From JAIXWP01 sp964428835 (GTDB lineage Bacteria > Bacteroidota > Bacteroidia > Flavobacteriales_D > Sanyastnellaceae): a stretch of DNA of 46,064 nt. Every line of letters begins with the position of its first letter. Within the stretch, counting starts at the first letter, position 1. A model generated the notes under the pieces. It was not told where the DNA came from, ran no database searches, and saw nothing but the letters and a program-made list of their open reading frames with translations. The DNA lies in the NCBI GenBank assembly GCA_964428835.1, contig CAYRZQ010000033.1, positions 1 to 46,064 of the forward strand, written 5' to 3'. Shown one piece after another: positions 15,880 through 24,990 of this stretch. The position numbers and the translations under genes were made by a program.

Positions 15880-17964
15880 ATGTCGACATTAGAAAAAACC
15901 GATTCCACGAAGCAGGGTCAGCTCAGCAGCGATTTGTTGCTCAAAGCTTTCAGGCTCATGTCCACCGCTCGCAATCTATCGGATATATATGAAGAAAACG
16001 CCAAAGTAACCTCCAAATATGTGCACGCCACCTCACGCGGGCATGAAGCCTGCCAGTTGGCTTTGGGGTTACAACTCAAATCACAAGATTTTTTGAGCGC
16101 CTACTATAGAGATGACAGTATTTTATTGGGAATGGGCATCACCCCATACGAGCTCATGTTGCAATTAATGGCAAAGCGCGACGATATTTTCAGTGGCGGC
16201 CGCACCTATTATTCTCATCCTTCGCTCAAGAGGGAAAATATGCCCAAAATACCTCACCAATCAAGTGCCACAGGAATGCAAGCAATCCCTGCTACAGGCA
16301 TTGCAATGGGCCTTCAGTATAGAGAAAAACAGGGTATCGATCAATATTCCTCATCCGAAGAAAAGCCACTTGTGGTTTGCTCAATCGGTGATGCGGCAAT
16401 GACAGAAGGCGAAGTGAGCGAAGCCTTTCACATGGCCACTCTTAAACAGTTGCCAATAGTATTTTTTGTTCAGGATAACGAATGGGATATCAGCGCCCAT
16501 TCCAGCGAAATAAGGTTTGGCGATGCTGTAACCTACTCTCGTGCATTCCCAGGCTTGAAGGTAAAATCCATAGATGGAACCGACTTCTTAGCATCCTACA
16601 ATACCATAAAGGAAGTTTTTGAAGACGTACGCCGCTCCCGCAGGCCCTGGCTTATACATTGCAAAGTTCCTCTACTCGGTCACCATACCAGCGGAGTTAG
16701 AAAGGAATGGTATCGAGACGATCTCGAAGCTGCTCAAAAAAGAGACCCGCTTCCAAAATTTATGAAGCAATTGGAAGGCCTCGGTTTTGCCGAAGCCTCA
16801 CTCAAAGATATTTTCACTGAAGTACGTTCGGAAGTAGAAACCGCATATCAACAAGCTCTTCAAGCAGAAGATCCAAGACCAGAAGATTTGCTTCTTCACG
16901 ATTATGCACCAACGCCAATCACCGAAGAACAAGGCCAGCGCGAGCCTGCGGGCAAGCAACCAACGGTAATGGTGGATAGCGCCCTTTTTGCCATGCAAGA
17001 AATTCTTGCCAAACATCCAGAAGCGCTATTGTACGGTCAAGACGTGGGACGCAGACTCGGCGGTGTATTCCGCGAAGCGGCTACTCTCGCTGAAAAATTT
17101 GGTGACAACCGCGTTTTCAATACGCCCATTCAAGAAGCCTTTATCATCGGAAGCACTGTAGGAATGAGTGCCGCAGGGTGCAAACCAATTGTTGAAGTAC
17201 AATTTGCTGACTATATCTGGCCAGGCCTCAATCAGTTATTTACAGAAGCTGCACGCAGCTATTACCTAAGCAATGGAAAATGGAACGTGAGCTGCGTAAT
17301 TCGAGTTCCCATCGGCGCATACGGCTCTGGAGGCCCTTATCACAGCAGCAGTGTAGAAAGCGTACTTTCAAATATTAGAGGAATAAAAGTAGCATACCCA
17401 AGTACTGGTGCAGATTTGAAAGGACTACTCAAAGCTGCTTATTATGATCCTAACCCAGTGGTAATGCTCGAACATAAAGGTCTCTACTGGAGTAAGGTGA
17501 AAGGCACTGAAGACGCTCGAACTATTGAGCCTGACGAAGACTACGTAATACCCTTTGGAAAAGCAAGAACAGTAATATCCGCTAGTTCTGTTGACGAAAA
17601 AGTAGCAATCATCACCTATGGAATGGGTGTGTATTGGGCAAAAGGCGCAGCAGAGGCTTTCCCTGGTCAAGTAGAAATTATCGATCTGCGCACTATAGTG
17701 CCTGTTGATTATGACAGCGTTTTTGCAGCGGTTGAAAAATGTAATCGCTGCTTGGTGGTTACTGAAGAACCTGCAAACAATAGCTTCGCTCAAGCCCTCG
17801 CCGGAAAAATAACCGAGGTATGCTTCAGATACCTCGATGCTCCTGTGATGACCCTAGGCTCTATCAATGTACCAGCAATACCCTTGAATAGCACACTCGA
17901 ACAAACAATGTTGCCCAACGCCGAAAAAGTAAAAGCCAAGTTGGCAGAATTGTTGTCCTACTAA
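15880..17964 (+). CDS. Fused alpha/beta E1 component of a 2-oxoacid dehydrogenase (branched-chain type likely)
   Basis: Thiamine-diphosphate enzyme that decarboxylates a 2-oxoacid and passes the acyl group to a lipoyl E2. The 694 aa chain joins two subunits that are separate in most bacteria. The alpha domain (about 1-340) has the TPP motif GDAAMTEGE (170-178) ending at QDN (Asn200), and HHTSGVRKEW. The beta domain (about 360-694) has GQDVGRRLGGVF, NTPIQEAFIIG, EVQFADYIWP and PIGAYGSGGPYHS. The fusion is common in Bacteroidota and is usually annotated as 2-oxoisovalerate dehydrogenase; pyruvate cannot be excluded. No E2 or E3 gene is nearby. It is divergent from dapF, and the next gene starts 25 nt later. 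Confidence 0.9.
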   Translation: MSTLEKTDSTKQGQLSSDLLLKAFRLMSTARNLSDIYEENAKVTSKYVHATSRGHEACQLALGLQLKSQDFLSAYYRDDSILLGMGITPYELMLQLMAKRDDIFSGGRTYYSHPSLKRENMPKIPHQSSATGMQAIPATGIAMGLQYREKQGIDQYSSSEEKPLVVCSIGDAAMTEGEVSEAFHMATLKQLPIVFFVQDNEWDISAHSSEIRFGDAVTYSRAFPGLKVKSIDGTDFLASYNTIKEVFEDVRRSRRPWLIHCKVPLLGHHTSGVRKEWYRDDLEAAQKRDPLPKFMKQLEGLGFAEASLKDIFTEVRSEVETAYQQALQAEDPRPEDLLLHDYAPTPITEEQGQREPAGKQPTVMVDSALFAMQEILAKHPEALLYGQDVGRRLGGVFREAATLAEKFGDNRVFNTPIQEAFIIGSTVGMSAAGCKPIVEVQFADYIWPGLNQLFTEAARSYYLSNGKWNVSCVIRVPIGAYGSGGPYHSSSVESVLSNIRGIKVAYPSTGADLKGLLKAAYYDPNPVVMLEHKGLYWSKVKGTEDARTIEPDEDYVIPFGKARTVISASSVDEKVAIITYGMGVYWAKGAAEAFPGQVEIIDLRTIVPVDYDSVFAAVEKCNRCLVVTEEPANNSFAQALAGKITEVCFRYLDAPVMTLGSINVPAIPLNSTLEQTMLPNAEKVKAKLAELLSY

Positions 17965-17989
17965 AACATCTAAAACCAATTATAACGAA

Positions 17990-18658
17990 ATGAAAAAGTT
18001 CACCCTTACCCTTGTTGCAGCGCTGGTTACCTTGGTCACCTTCGCCCAAAGCTTTGAAGGACGAATGTCTGCGAAAATTATCGCACTCCAAGTTCCCGCC
18101 GAAATGGAAGGAATGAAAGCAATGTTCAACCAAGATATTACTTCATACATTAAAGGCGCGAAGACCAAAACAGAAATTAAGAGCGCAATGGGTACGCAAA
18201 CCATTATCTTCGACTCCATCGCCAAAGAAGTTACTGTCCTTACAGACATGATGGGACAGAAATACGAAATAACTCAGAAAGTCGAAAATTCATCCGATGC
18301 AAACACCACTGGTTTCGACATCAATGGTGCTAAGATTGATAAACTAAATGAATCCAAAAAAATAGCAGGTTACAATTGCAAAAAAGCAATCGCTACCATC
18401 GCTGATGAAGAAACTAAAGAAAATGTAAAAGTTGAATTCTGGTACACAGAAGAAGTAAATGCCGGTCCGAGCAACCTACCTTTCAAAGGAACTATGATGG
18501 AATATGTAATGAACATAGAAGGCATGGTTCTTCAGTTCACCATGACCGAAATATCAAAAGAAGTTGTATCACCAACCTTGTTCAACATACCAGAAGGTTA
18601 TCAGAAAATGACTCCAGAGCAAATGCAAGGAATGATGCCAACAATGGGAAATGAATAA
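17990..18658 (+). CDS. Exported DUF4412-like protein
   Basis: 222 aa. A signal peptide (1-19, cleaving after VTFAQ) precedes a mixed alpha/beta periplasmic protein of the DUF4412 kind, with FEGRMSAKI at the start of the mature part and the typical KKIAGYNCKKA and VKVEFWYTEEV in the middle. The C-terminus is rich in methionine and glutamine (MTPEQMQGMMPTMG), a feature sometimes linked to metal contact, though nothing proves it here. It starts a tightly spaced run with TlpA-like, ferredoxin, YceI, histidine-kinase and response-regulator genes; the next gene begins 2 nt after the stop. No biochemical role is known to me. Confidence 0.75.
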   Translation: MKKFTLTLVAALVTLVTFAQSFEGRMSAKIIALQVPAEMEGMKAMFNQDITSYIKGAKTKTEIKSAMGTQTIIFDSIAKEVTVLTDMMGQKYEITQKVENSSDANTTGFDINGAKIDKLNESKKIAGYNCKKAIATIADEETKENVKVEFWYTEEVNAGPSNLPFKGTMMEYVMNIEGMVLQFTMTEISKEVVSPTLFNIPEGYQKMTPEQMQGMMPTMGNE

Positions 18659-18660
18659 TA

Positions 18661-19146
18661 ATGAAAAGGTCCTATCTCATTTTTGTATTAATACTCATTG
18701 GTGTCACAAGTGTGCTTTATCATCGCTATAAAATTGCACATGACATAAAATTATCTGGAATAATTGTAACTAAAAATGGCGAACAAGCTCCACTCGAAAA
18801 ATTTGTTGAGCTCCCAGCTATCGTTCACTTTTACGCAGCTTGGTGCGGACCATGCATGAGAGAAATGCCAGAAATTATTTCTTTCGCAGATAAAAATAAA
18901 GAGAAATTCAATGTCGCTTTTGTAACCGACGATAACAACGACATTATCGCCAATACTACTTTGCGATTCAATACCAATTCAGAGCGATTTTATAGAACAG
19001 AGTCATTAAAAGAAAACAATATTTATAGTATTCCTGTTACCTACTTTATCAACGCAAAAGGCGAAATTGCACATAGAATTCTGGGAGAATGTGATTGGCA
19101 AAATCCAACATTTGAAAAAGAAGTAGAACAATATTTAAATCAATAA
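18661..19146 (+). CDS. Membrane-anchored TlpA-like thioredoxin
   Basis: 161 aa. An N-terminal hydrophobic anchor (about 4-20) holds a periplasmic thioredoxin fold. The active site is WCGPC (Cys62, Cys65) within HFYAAWCGPCMREMPE, and the cis-proline is in YSIPVTYF. It belongs to the TlpA/ResA/CcmG type, which reduces disulfides in exported proteins, including apocytochromes. It starts 2 nt after the DUF4412 gene and ends 4 nt before the ferredoxin gene, so it is almost surely co-transcribed. A cytochrome-maturation role is possible, given the cytochrome-like lipoproteins 5 kb downstream, but this is inferred. Confidence 0.9.
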   Translation: MKRSYLIFVLILIGVTSVLYHRYKIAHDIKLSGIIVTKNGEQAPLEKFVELPAIVHFYAAWCGPCMREMPEIISFADKNKEKFNVAFVTDDNNDIIANTTLRFNTNSERFYRTESLKENNIYSIPVTYFINAKGEIAHRILGECDWQNPTFEKEVEQYLNQ

Positions 19147-19150
19147 AAAT

Positions 19151-19450
19151 ATGAGCGATCAGTTTAACGGAGTTTCAAAAATCACAACAATCATAGACGA
19201 TACTGAATTTAACTTTGAGCTACCAGCAGATGGCGAAAGTATCCTCAATGGTGCACTGAATATTGGGGTTGATGCGCCTTATTCATGCAAAGGCGGTATA
19301 TGCACCTCATGTAAAGCAAAAGTATTAGAAGGCGAAGTGCACATGACAGTGAACTACGCGCTCACCGATAAAGAACTAAAGCAAGGATATATTCTCGCTT
19401 GCCAGTCGCATCCGAGAAGTGAAAATGTAAAAATCACTTGGGACGTTTAA
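19151..19450 (+). CDS. Free-standing plant-type 2Fe-2S ferredoxin
   Basis: 99 aa, cytoplasmic by the absence of any signal. Four cysteines have the plant-type spacing CX4CX2CX29C (Cys46, Cys51, Cys54, Cys84) in APYSCKGGICTSCKAKV and ILACQSHP. The sequence resembles the C-terminal ferredoxin domain of PaaE-type oxidoreductases, but here the flavin and NAD domains are absent. It should carry single electrons to an unidentified partner. The stop overlaps the start of the YceI gene (TAATG), and the TlpA-like gene is 4 nt upstream. Confidence 0.92.
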   Translation: MSDQFNGVSKITTIIDDTEFNFELPADGESILNGALNIGVDAPYSCKGGICTSCKAKVLEGEVHMTVNYALTDKELKQGYILACQSHPRSENVKITWDV

Positions 19451-19986
19451 TGCATTTCAAAATAGCTCTACTTGCGTTTCTTTTTGTTTTATCTCAAAAG
19501 GTCGATAGTCAAAACCTTCAGGTAAAACAAGGTAATATTACATTTGAGTCAAACGCAGAATTAGAAGTCATTAAAGCCTCTTCAACTAAATTGAAGGGGC
19601 TTTTTAATTCTTCATCGAGTAGCTTTGCCTTCACCGTTGACATCAACTCTTTCGAGGGTTTTAATAGTGCACTTCAAAAAGAACACTTCAACGAAAACTA
19701 TCTCGAATCTCAGTCGTTTCCAAAGGCTAGTTTTTCAGGTAAAATTCTCGACAACTTCGATCCTTCCAAAGACAAACAAACACTTAGGGCAAAGGGTAAA
19801 CTTGACATTCATGGTGTTATTAAAGAGCGTATTCTCGAAATTACTTTTACAAAAAAAAATGGAGAATATCTGATCTCCTCCAATTTCAATGTACTCCTCG
19901 AAGATCACGGCATTACTATCCCACGCATTGTAGTACAAAAAATTTCTCCTACTATTGCTGTGGTTGTTAATGCTGTTTTGAAGTAA
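19450..19986 (+). CDS. YceI-family periplasmic protein (copy 1)
   Basis: 178 aa from the ATG at 19450 (TAATG overlap with the ferredoxin); an in-frame TTG at 19438 is less likely. A signal peptide covers residues 1-20. The mature part has the YceI lipocalin-like barrel pattern: KQGNITFESNAELEVIKA, FAFTVDINSFEGF, KEHFNENYLESQSFPKASF, KGKLDIHGV and NVLLEDHGITIP. The family binds polyisoprenoid or other amphiphilic molecules and often neighbours redox genes. It is a paralogue of the YceI gene at 25798, with which it shares EHFNENY.ES..FPKA. The histidine-kinase gene follows with no gap. Confidence 0.88.
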   Translation: MHFKIALLAFLFVLSQKVDSQNLQVKQGNITFESNAELEVIKASSTKLKGLFNSSSSSFAFTVDINSFEGFNSALQKEHFNENYLESQSFPKASFSGKILDNFDPSKDKQTLRAKGKLDIHGVIKERILEITFTKKNGEYLISSNFNVLLEDHGITIPRIVVQKISPTIAVVVNAVLK

Positions 19987-22830
19987 ATGAAATCCATTGT
20001 CGTCCTTGTTTTCCTTATTTTCTTGCACGTCGCAGGACTGACGCAACAACCGTATTTCTCTAAACTTAACATCAACTATCAAAGTAGCGGTATTCGCTTT
20101 CAAAAGATATATGAAGATGCCTCTGGAATACTTTGGGTTGGTAGCAATGAAGGGATAATCAGGTTTAATGGTAAAACATCCAAGTTAATTCGCTTACCAC
20201 TCCAAAACAACCAACCCATTACCGCCTTGACAGGGGATGATGAATTTATCTATGCGGGAAGTGAAAAAGGACTGATCTATCGAATAAAGAAAAAACCTAA
20301 TTACACCGTTGAGCATATTTCTTACAACGAAAATGCCGTCACATCTCTTCTACCACTTGAAAATAAAACATTATGGGTCGGTACTGCTTCCTCGGGAATT
20401 GCAATTTTTAGTGACTTTAAACTGACTTCCACCCTTGATCAAAATAATGTACTAAAAGATAATTCCATTCACTTTCTCCTTCACTCTGATCAAAAAATCT
20501 ATGCAGGTACTGATGCTGGCTTGTACATTATCAGTCCCTCGCAAACACTAATTTCTACTATCACCAATAAACAAGGTCTCTCAGACAATCTGGTCCATAG
20601 CATTAGTAAAGATGAAGATAAATTACTCATCGGTGCTTATGGCGGTAGCTTGACTCAACTGAACTCTAAACTACCACTTGAATCAATAGTTCTCTCTGTG
20701 GCTCAAGACCCCATACGCTTTGTACTAAAGAAAAATGATGAGTGGATCATAATTACCGGCGACAATCAAATTCATATTGCCACCAATGATCTAAAGAGCA
20801 TTTACGAATCAAATTATAAAGAAAATGAAGCTATTGACCAACAACAATCCATCACTGATGCAATCATAGATAGTGAAGGAAATTTGATTATTTGTCAAAA
20901 CAACGAGTCCATTCTTATTTCTAATTTGCAATTCCTTTACACGCAAGATCATGAGTCCGTCAGTTTCGAAAATATAACCTCCATTTACCACGATCGATCA
21001 GGAAAACTATGGCTTGCAACTTCACAAGGGCTATGTTATCATTCAGATGAATTCATTCCTGGAAATAAGCTCAAGTTTGTCACTAAACAGAATTCTGACC
21101 CGAAACAGCAAATAATTTGTATTCGAGAAGATAAGGAAGGACGTATTTGGTTTGGAAAATATGGAGCAGGCCTTGGAGTATTTGATCCATACACCAACCA
21201 CATTGACAACATAAATAATTCGGAAGGTCTTGAAGATGGAAATGTATTCTCGATCGCGGAAGTCGATGGACAAATGTGGCTCGCTACGCTCAATGGAATT
21301 TATAAAGCCAGATATGACGGCACTAAAATCAAACTAGAATCTCTTGAATTAGCCAACGAATATTCTCGTTTCATTTATCAACTCTTTCATGATTCAAAAG
21401 GCCGTGTATGGCTTGGCACCGACGGCAAGGGCGCTGCTTTTATTCAAACAAATAAACTCGTTGCCGCTCTGAATGAGTCGATGAGCATTATTGACATTAC
21501 CGAAGATGACAAAGGAAATATTTGGTTTCTAACATCAGAGAATGAAATTATAATTTGGAATGAATCAATTGTTAAACGAGAAAAACTAAAAGTCCAACGA
21601 GGCTTTGCTCACATACTTTCAATCGAAGCGGATCACATTGGAAACGTAACGGCGCTGGCCACGGAGGGAATTTTTAGTTTAACGCTCAATCAAAATCAGA
21701 TAGTCTTTTTCCCCGCCATAAACGGCATTAACAGCAATTACCTAGACATTATAACAAATGATGAAAACCATCAGTGGTTCGCGCTTGAAAACGCTCTTGT
21801 CAGATATGAAAGGATAAGCCTTGCGAAACGGACCAAACCTCTCCCTGTCATTGATCACGTTTTAGTTGCATTGCAACCAATAGATACGGCGTTGCATATT
21901 TTCAACAACACAGAAAGGCATTTCACCTTCAATGTATCGGGTCTTTGGTTAAAACAACAAGAAGACCTTGTATTCCGATATCGCCTATTGGGACTTGATA
22001 GTACATGGGTTCAAACACGAGATGCAGATATAATTTTTCCAAGGCTCAACTATGGTGATTACACTTTTCAACTGCAAGTAGCAGTTCATGAAAACTGGTC
22101 TGAAGCTACAACTGCCTCCTACTCATTTACGATTAAAAAACCATTTTGGCAACAATGGTGGTTTATTCTATTAAGTAGTTTTGCACTCATCACTATCGTC
22201 GTCTATATCCTAAGTTATCGCATCAAAGCGAGAGAAACTAAAATGAGGTTGCGACAAGAACAAACACAAGTTCAACTCGACACTTTGCGCAATCAAATCA
22301 ATCCACACTTCCTTTTTAATTCATTCAATGCGCTCATTAATACCATTCATCAAGACAAAGAAATGGCTATTGATTATGTAGAAAAATTGAGTGATTACTA
22401 TCGACAAATTTTGGAAAATCAAAATAAACAAGTTATAACCCTGGAAGAAGAAATCTCCCTGGTAGAAAACTATCTCTTTCTACAAAAACAGCGTTTTGGC
22501 AACAATCTAATTTGTGAAGTATCTATACCGCTTCAGCACAGAGATAGCGTCATTCCCCCAATGACCCTACAACTACTTGCAGAAAACGCGATTAAACACA
22601 ATAGCATTTCGAAATCCACTCCTTTGAAGATTGACATTATCGCCAGTGCTGATAGACTTATTGTAAAAAACACCAAAAGCCCCAAAATCAATCCTGAGAA
22701 AAGCGCTGGGGTTGGATTAAATAATATAAGAAGTCGCTACCTCTTGTTGTTCGAAAAAAACATAGTAGTGGAAGATTCTGTCCAGCTATTCACTGTCACT
22801 TTACCATTAATCTCAAACGATAAGCAATGA
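19987..22830 (+). CDS. Propeller-sensor histidine kinase of the LytS/YehU type
   Basis: 947 aa. A signal peptide (1-19) is followed by a large periplasmic sensor of two-component-regulator propeller repeats; at least eight are visible, such as ILWVGSNEGII, KLWLATSQGLC, RIWFGKYGAGL and RVWLGTDGKGA. A Y_Y_Y domain (about 640-715) is followed by one transmembrane helix (about 722-742, WWFILLSSFALITIVVYIL) and a coiled segment. The His_kinase domain has its phosphoacceptor at His774 (NQINPHFLFNSFNAL), and the ATPase has LAENAIKHN and GVGLNNIRSRY. It should autophosphorylate and pass the phosphate to the regulator at 22827, which it overlaps by 4 nt. The ligand is unknown. Confidence 0.93.
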   Translation: MKSIVVLVFLIFLHVAGLTQQPYFSKLNINYQSSGIRFQKIYEDASGILWVGSNEGIIRFNGKTSKLIRLPLQNNQPITALTGDDEFIYAGSEKGLIYRIKKKPNYTVEHISYNENAVTSLLPLENKTLWVGTASSGIAIFSDFKLTSTLDQNNVLKDNSIHFLLHSDQKIYAGTDAGLYIISPSQTLISTITNKQGLSDNLVHSISKDEDKLLIGAYGGSLTQLNSKLPLESIVLSVAQDPIRFVLKKNDEWIIITGDNQIHIATNDLKSIYESNYKENEAIDQQQSITDAIIDSEGNLIICQNNESILISNLQFLYTQDHESVSFENITSIYHDRSGKLWLATSQGLCYHSDEFIPGNKLKFVTKQNSDPKQQIICIREDKEGRIWFGKYGAGLGVFDPYTNHIDNINNSEGLEDGNVFSIAEVDGQMWLATLNGIYKARYDGTKIKLESLELANEYSRFIYQLFHDSKGRVWLGTDGKGAAFIQTNKLVAALNESMSIIDITEDDKGNIWFLTSENEIIIWNESIVKREKLKVQRGFAHILSIEADHIGNVTALATEGIFSLTLNQNQIVFFPAINGINSNYLDIITNDENHQWFALENALVRYERISLAKRTKPLPVIDHVLVALQPIDTALHIFNNTERHFTFNVSGLWLKQQEDLVFRYRLLGLDSTWVQTRDADIIFPRLNYGDYTFQLQVAVHENWSEATTASYSFTIKKPFWQQWWFILLSSFALITIVVYILSYRIKARETKMRLRQEQTQVQLDTLRNQINPHFLFNSFNALINTIHQDKEMAIDYVEKLSDYYRQILENQNKQVITLEEEISLVENYLFLQKQRFGNNLICEVSIPLQHRDSVIPPMTLQLLAENAIKHNSISKSTPLKIDIIASADRLIVKNTKSPKINPEKSAGVGLNNIRSRYLLLFEKNIVVEDSVQLFTVTLPLISNDKQ

Positions 22831-23579
22831 GAATATTGATAATAGAAGACGAACCAGCTGCAGCCGAAAATTTAAAAAGGCTAATCACGCAGCACTTACC
22901 GCAAGCTCTTATTGTTGGCGTCACTGACACTATAACATCCACCATTCAATGGCTGGAAAGGGAAAGTGATCCAGATATAATTTTCACAGACGTGCAGTTA
23001 GCAGACGGGTTATGTTTCGAAATCTTCAAGACGCATCAACCTAAGTGTCCCATTATCTTCACCACAGCCTACAACGAGTATGCAATCAATGCATTTAAAG
23101 TGCGCGCTGTTGACTATTTACTAAAGCCGGTTAAGAAAAAAGAGTTTGCTGAAACGGTTGAAAGAATTATTTCTGAACGCAAACAATCAATTGACCTAAA
23201 CGAAATTAGAGAAGCAGTACAACAGGAATATCCCAATTATAGTCATAGATATGTGATCAGATTTGGCGACCACCTGCGCACCATAACATCAGAAGACATT
23301 GCCTATCTCTATACATTACAAAAAGGAATTTTCGTCGTAACACATGAAGGCAAAACCTATCCACTTGACAAAAGTTTGGAGCAAATGGAGCAGGAACTTG
23401 ATCCAAAAAATTTCTTTCGAATAAATCGTCAATTTATTGTCAGCCTCACTTCGGTTGGGAATATGCAGCTCGTATCTAAATCCAGATTGAAAATCGAATT
23501 GAAACCCAAGTTTAATGAGGGAGAGGTTATCTCCAGTACCGAACGCTCGCCTCTATTCAAGGCATGGCTGAAGAGGTGA
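22827..23579 (+). CDS. LytTR-family response regulator
   Basis: 250 aa. The receiver domain (1-120) has acidic residues Glu7 and Asp8, phosphoacceptor Asp55 (FTDVQLADG), Thr in FTTAYNEYA, and Lys in YLLKPVKKKEF. A LytTR DNA-binding domain (about 145-248) follows, with VIRFGDHLRTI, IAYLYTLQKGIFVVT and FFRINRQFIVSL. It is the cognate partner of the upstream kinase (ATGA overlap). Likely targets include its own operon, but no LytTR direct repeat was identified upstream of 17990. The gene ends 47 nt before the PhnA-like gene, with no clear terminator between them. Confidence 0.95.
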   Translation: MRILIIEDEPAAAENLKRLITQHLPQALIVGVTDTITSTIQWLERESDPDIIFTDVQLADGLCFEIFKTHQPKCPIIFTTAYNEYAINAFKVRAVDYLLKPVKKKEFAETVERIISERKQSIDLNEIREAVQQEYPNYSHRYVIRFGDHLRTITSEDIAYLYTLQKGIFVVTHEGKTYPLDKSLEQMEQELDPKNFFRINRQFIVSLTSVGNMQLVSKSRLKIELKPKFNEGEVISSTERSPLFKAWLKR

Positions 23580-23625
23580 TGAACGACTTTGACTTCTACT
23601 GGATTTTTTTCACTACTTTTAACAA

Positions 23626-24177
23626 ATGAATAAAGAACTCACCGAACGTTCGTTCGGTAACTGCGAAATCTGTGGTCAACAGTCGGCTACCGTTGGGTAC
23701 ATCCTTTCTCCGCGTACAGAAGATAAATTGGACAATAAAATTGCTTTATGTACAAGCTGTCATACTCATTTAGATGACACTACAGGAGATTATTTCAGAA
23801 CATCCGTTGAAGGCAGCATCTGGAGTGTTGAGCCTGCTGTGCAAGCCTTGAGTTTTCGTCTATTGAAAAAGTTTGAAAACGAAAACTGGGCATCCAGTGT
23901 GATTGCCTCGGTTGACCTTGATGAAAGTGTAACAAGCTGGGCATTGGACGTGCCAGACCCGAATGCTGTTCACAAAGATGCCTTCGGCAATATCTTGGAA
24001 GCAGGAGATAATGTGGTACTCATTCAAGCCCTCGATGTAAAGGGAACAAACTTTACGGCTTCGAAAGGAACAGTTGTAAAAAGAATACGCTTGATTCAAG
24101 ACAATATTGAACAAATTGAAGGCAAGATAAATGAGCAGAGTATTGTCATTCTAACAAAATACACCAAGAAGCAATAA
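23626..24177 (+). CDS. PhnA-like (YjdM) zinc-ribbon protein
   Basis: 183 aa. An N-terminal zinc ribbon carries CEIC (Cys13, Cys16) and CTSC (Cys42, Cys45). A middle region (60-110) is followed by the conserved PhnA C-terminal SH3-like domain with DAFGNILEAGDNVVLIQALDVKGTN and KGTVVKRIRL. The family was named from alkylphosphonate loci, but most members, including this one without other phn genes, have no proven link to phosphonate use. It is cytoplasmic. It probably forms its own unit; it lies between the LytTR regulator and the cytochrome-like lipoprotein cluster. Confidence 0.88.
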   Translation: MNKELTERSFGNCEICGQQSATVGYILSPRTEDKLDNKIALCTSCHTHLDDTTGDYFRTSVEGSIWSVEPAVQALSFRLLKKFENENWASSVIASVDLDESVTSWALDVPDPNAVHKDAFGNILEAGDNVVLIQALDVKGTNFTASKGTVVKRIRLIQDNIEQIEGKINEQSIVILTKYTKKQ

Positions 24178-24280
24178 GAGCTTATTCCCACTGGGAGGTT
24201 TCATTTTCCCATTCGGCATCTTTGATTTTACTGTAAAAAATGAATGGTGCAAGTTTGCGTTGTCAGAACAAAATAACGCC

Positions 24281-24982
24281 ATGAGAATAATCGCCATCAT
24301 CCTTTCAGTATTTCTTTTAGCTGCTTGTGTGCACACGCCAGAAGAAACTACCCCTACTACAACTGGAAATGGCAACAACAACGGAGGCGGGGGAAATGAG
24401 TCGAATTGCGATCCCAATCTTGTTTATTTCACCAATACCATCCAACCACTTTTACAGTCGCGATGTGCTCAGCCCGAGTGTCACGACCAGGCTTCATTAC
24501 AGGATGGTGTTGGCATGTTTGATTATAACTCCATCATGCAACAAGTGGCTGCTGGTAATCCTGGAGCAAGTGATCTATGGGAAGCCATAACAGAAGATGA
24601 TCCTGATAAGATTATGCCTCCTGCTGGTGAAGCTCCACTCACAGCGGCAGAGGTCAACTTAATCACGACCTGGATTCAGCAAGGCGCCCAAAATAATTCT
24701 TGCACAAGCGCTTGCGACCCCGCTGCCTTTACGTTTGCCTCTACAATACAGCCAATCATACAAACACATTGTCAAGGCTGCCACAGCGGCAACAATCCAA
24801 GCGCTGGACTAAGCCTTACAAATTATAGCCAGATCCAAACAATTGCCCTTGATGGAAGTTTAATTCATTCAGTAAATGCAACCGGAGGTTTCACGCTGAT
24901 GCCTTACCAAAGCAATGCGCTTAGCGATTGTAAAAAACAACAATTGCAATCGTGGGTAGATGCTGGAGCTCCCAATAATTAA
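24281..24982 (+). CDS. Lipoprotein with two cytochrome-c-like domains
   Basis: 233 aa from the ATG at 24281; an in-frame TTG at 24260 would spoil the signal. A lipoprotein signal ends at Cys16 (LLAACVHTP). A low-complexity Thr/Gly/Asn linker (22-40) holds two repeats, each starting CDP and resembling planctomycete-type cytochrome c (PSCyt1) domains. Repeat 1 has a CX4CH motif (Cys62, Cys67, His68; RCAQPECHD). Repeat 2 has a regular CXXCH (Cys164, Cys167, His168; HCQGCHS). Candidate distal ligands are Met112 (KIMPPAG) and Met207 (TLMPYQ). It should be membrane anchored in the periplasm. Haem loading of repeat 1 is uncertain. It is the first gene of a tight six-gene run. Confidence 0.82.
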   Translation: MRIIAIILSVFLLAACVHTPEETTPTTTGNGNNNGGGGNESNCDPNLVYFTNTIQPLLQSRCAQPECHDQASLQDGVGMFDYNSIMQQVAAGNPGASDLWEAITEDDPDKIMPPAGEAPLTAAEVNLITTWIQQGAQNNSCTSACDPAAFTFASTIQPIIQTHCQGCHSGNNPSAGLSLTNYSQIQTIALDGSLIHSVNATGGFTLMPYQSNALSDCKKQQLQSWVDAGAPNN

Positions 24983-24990
24983 TTACGACA

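Noticed and set aside
15880..17964. Fused E1 gene as an assembly or frameshift artefact
   Set aside because: The alpha-beta fusion is a known form in Bacteroidota and the joining region reads smoothly in one frame.
23626..24177. PhnA-like gene as evidence of phosphonate degradation
   Set aside because: No C-P lyase or phosphonatase genes are present; the family name is historical.
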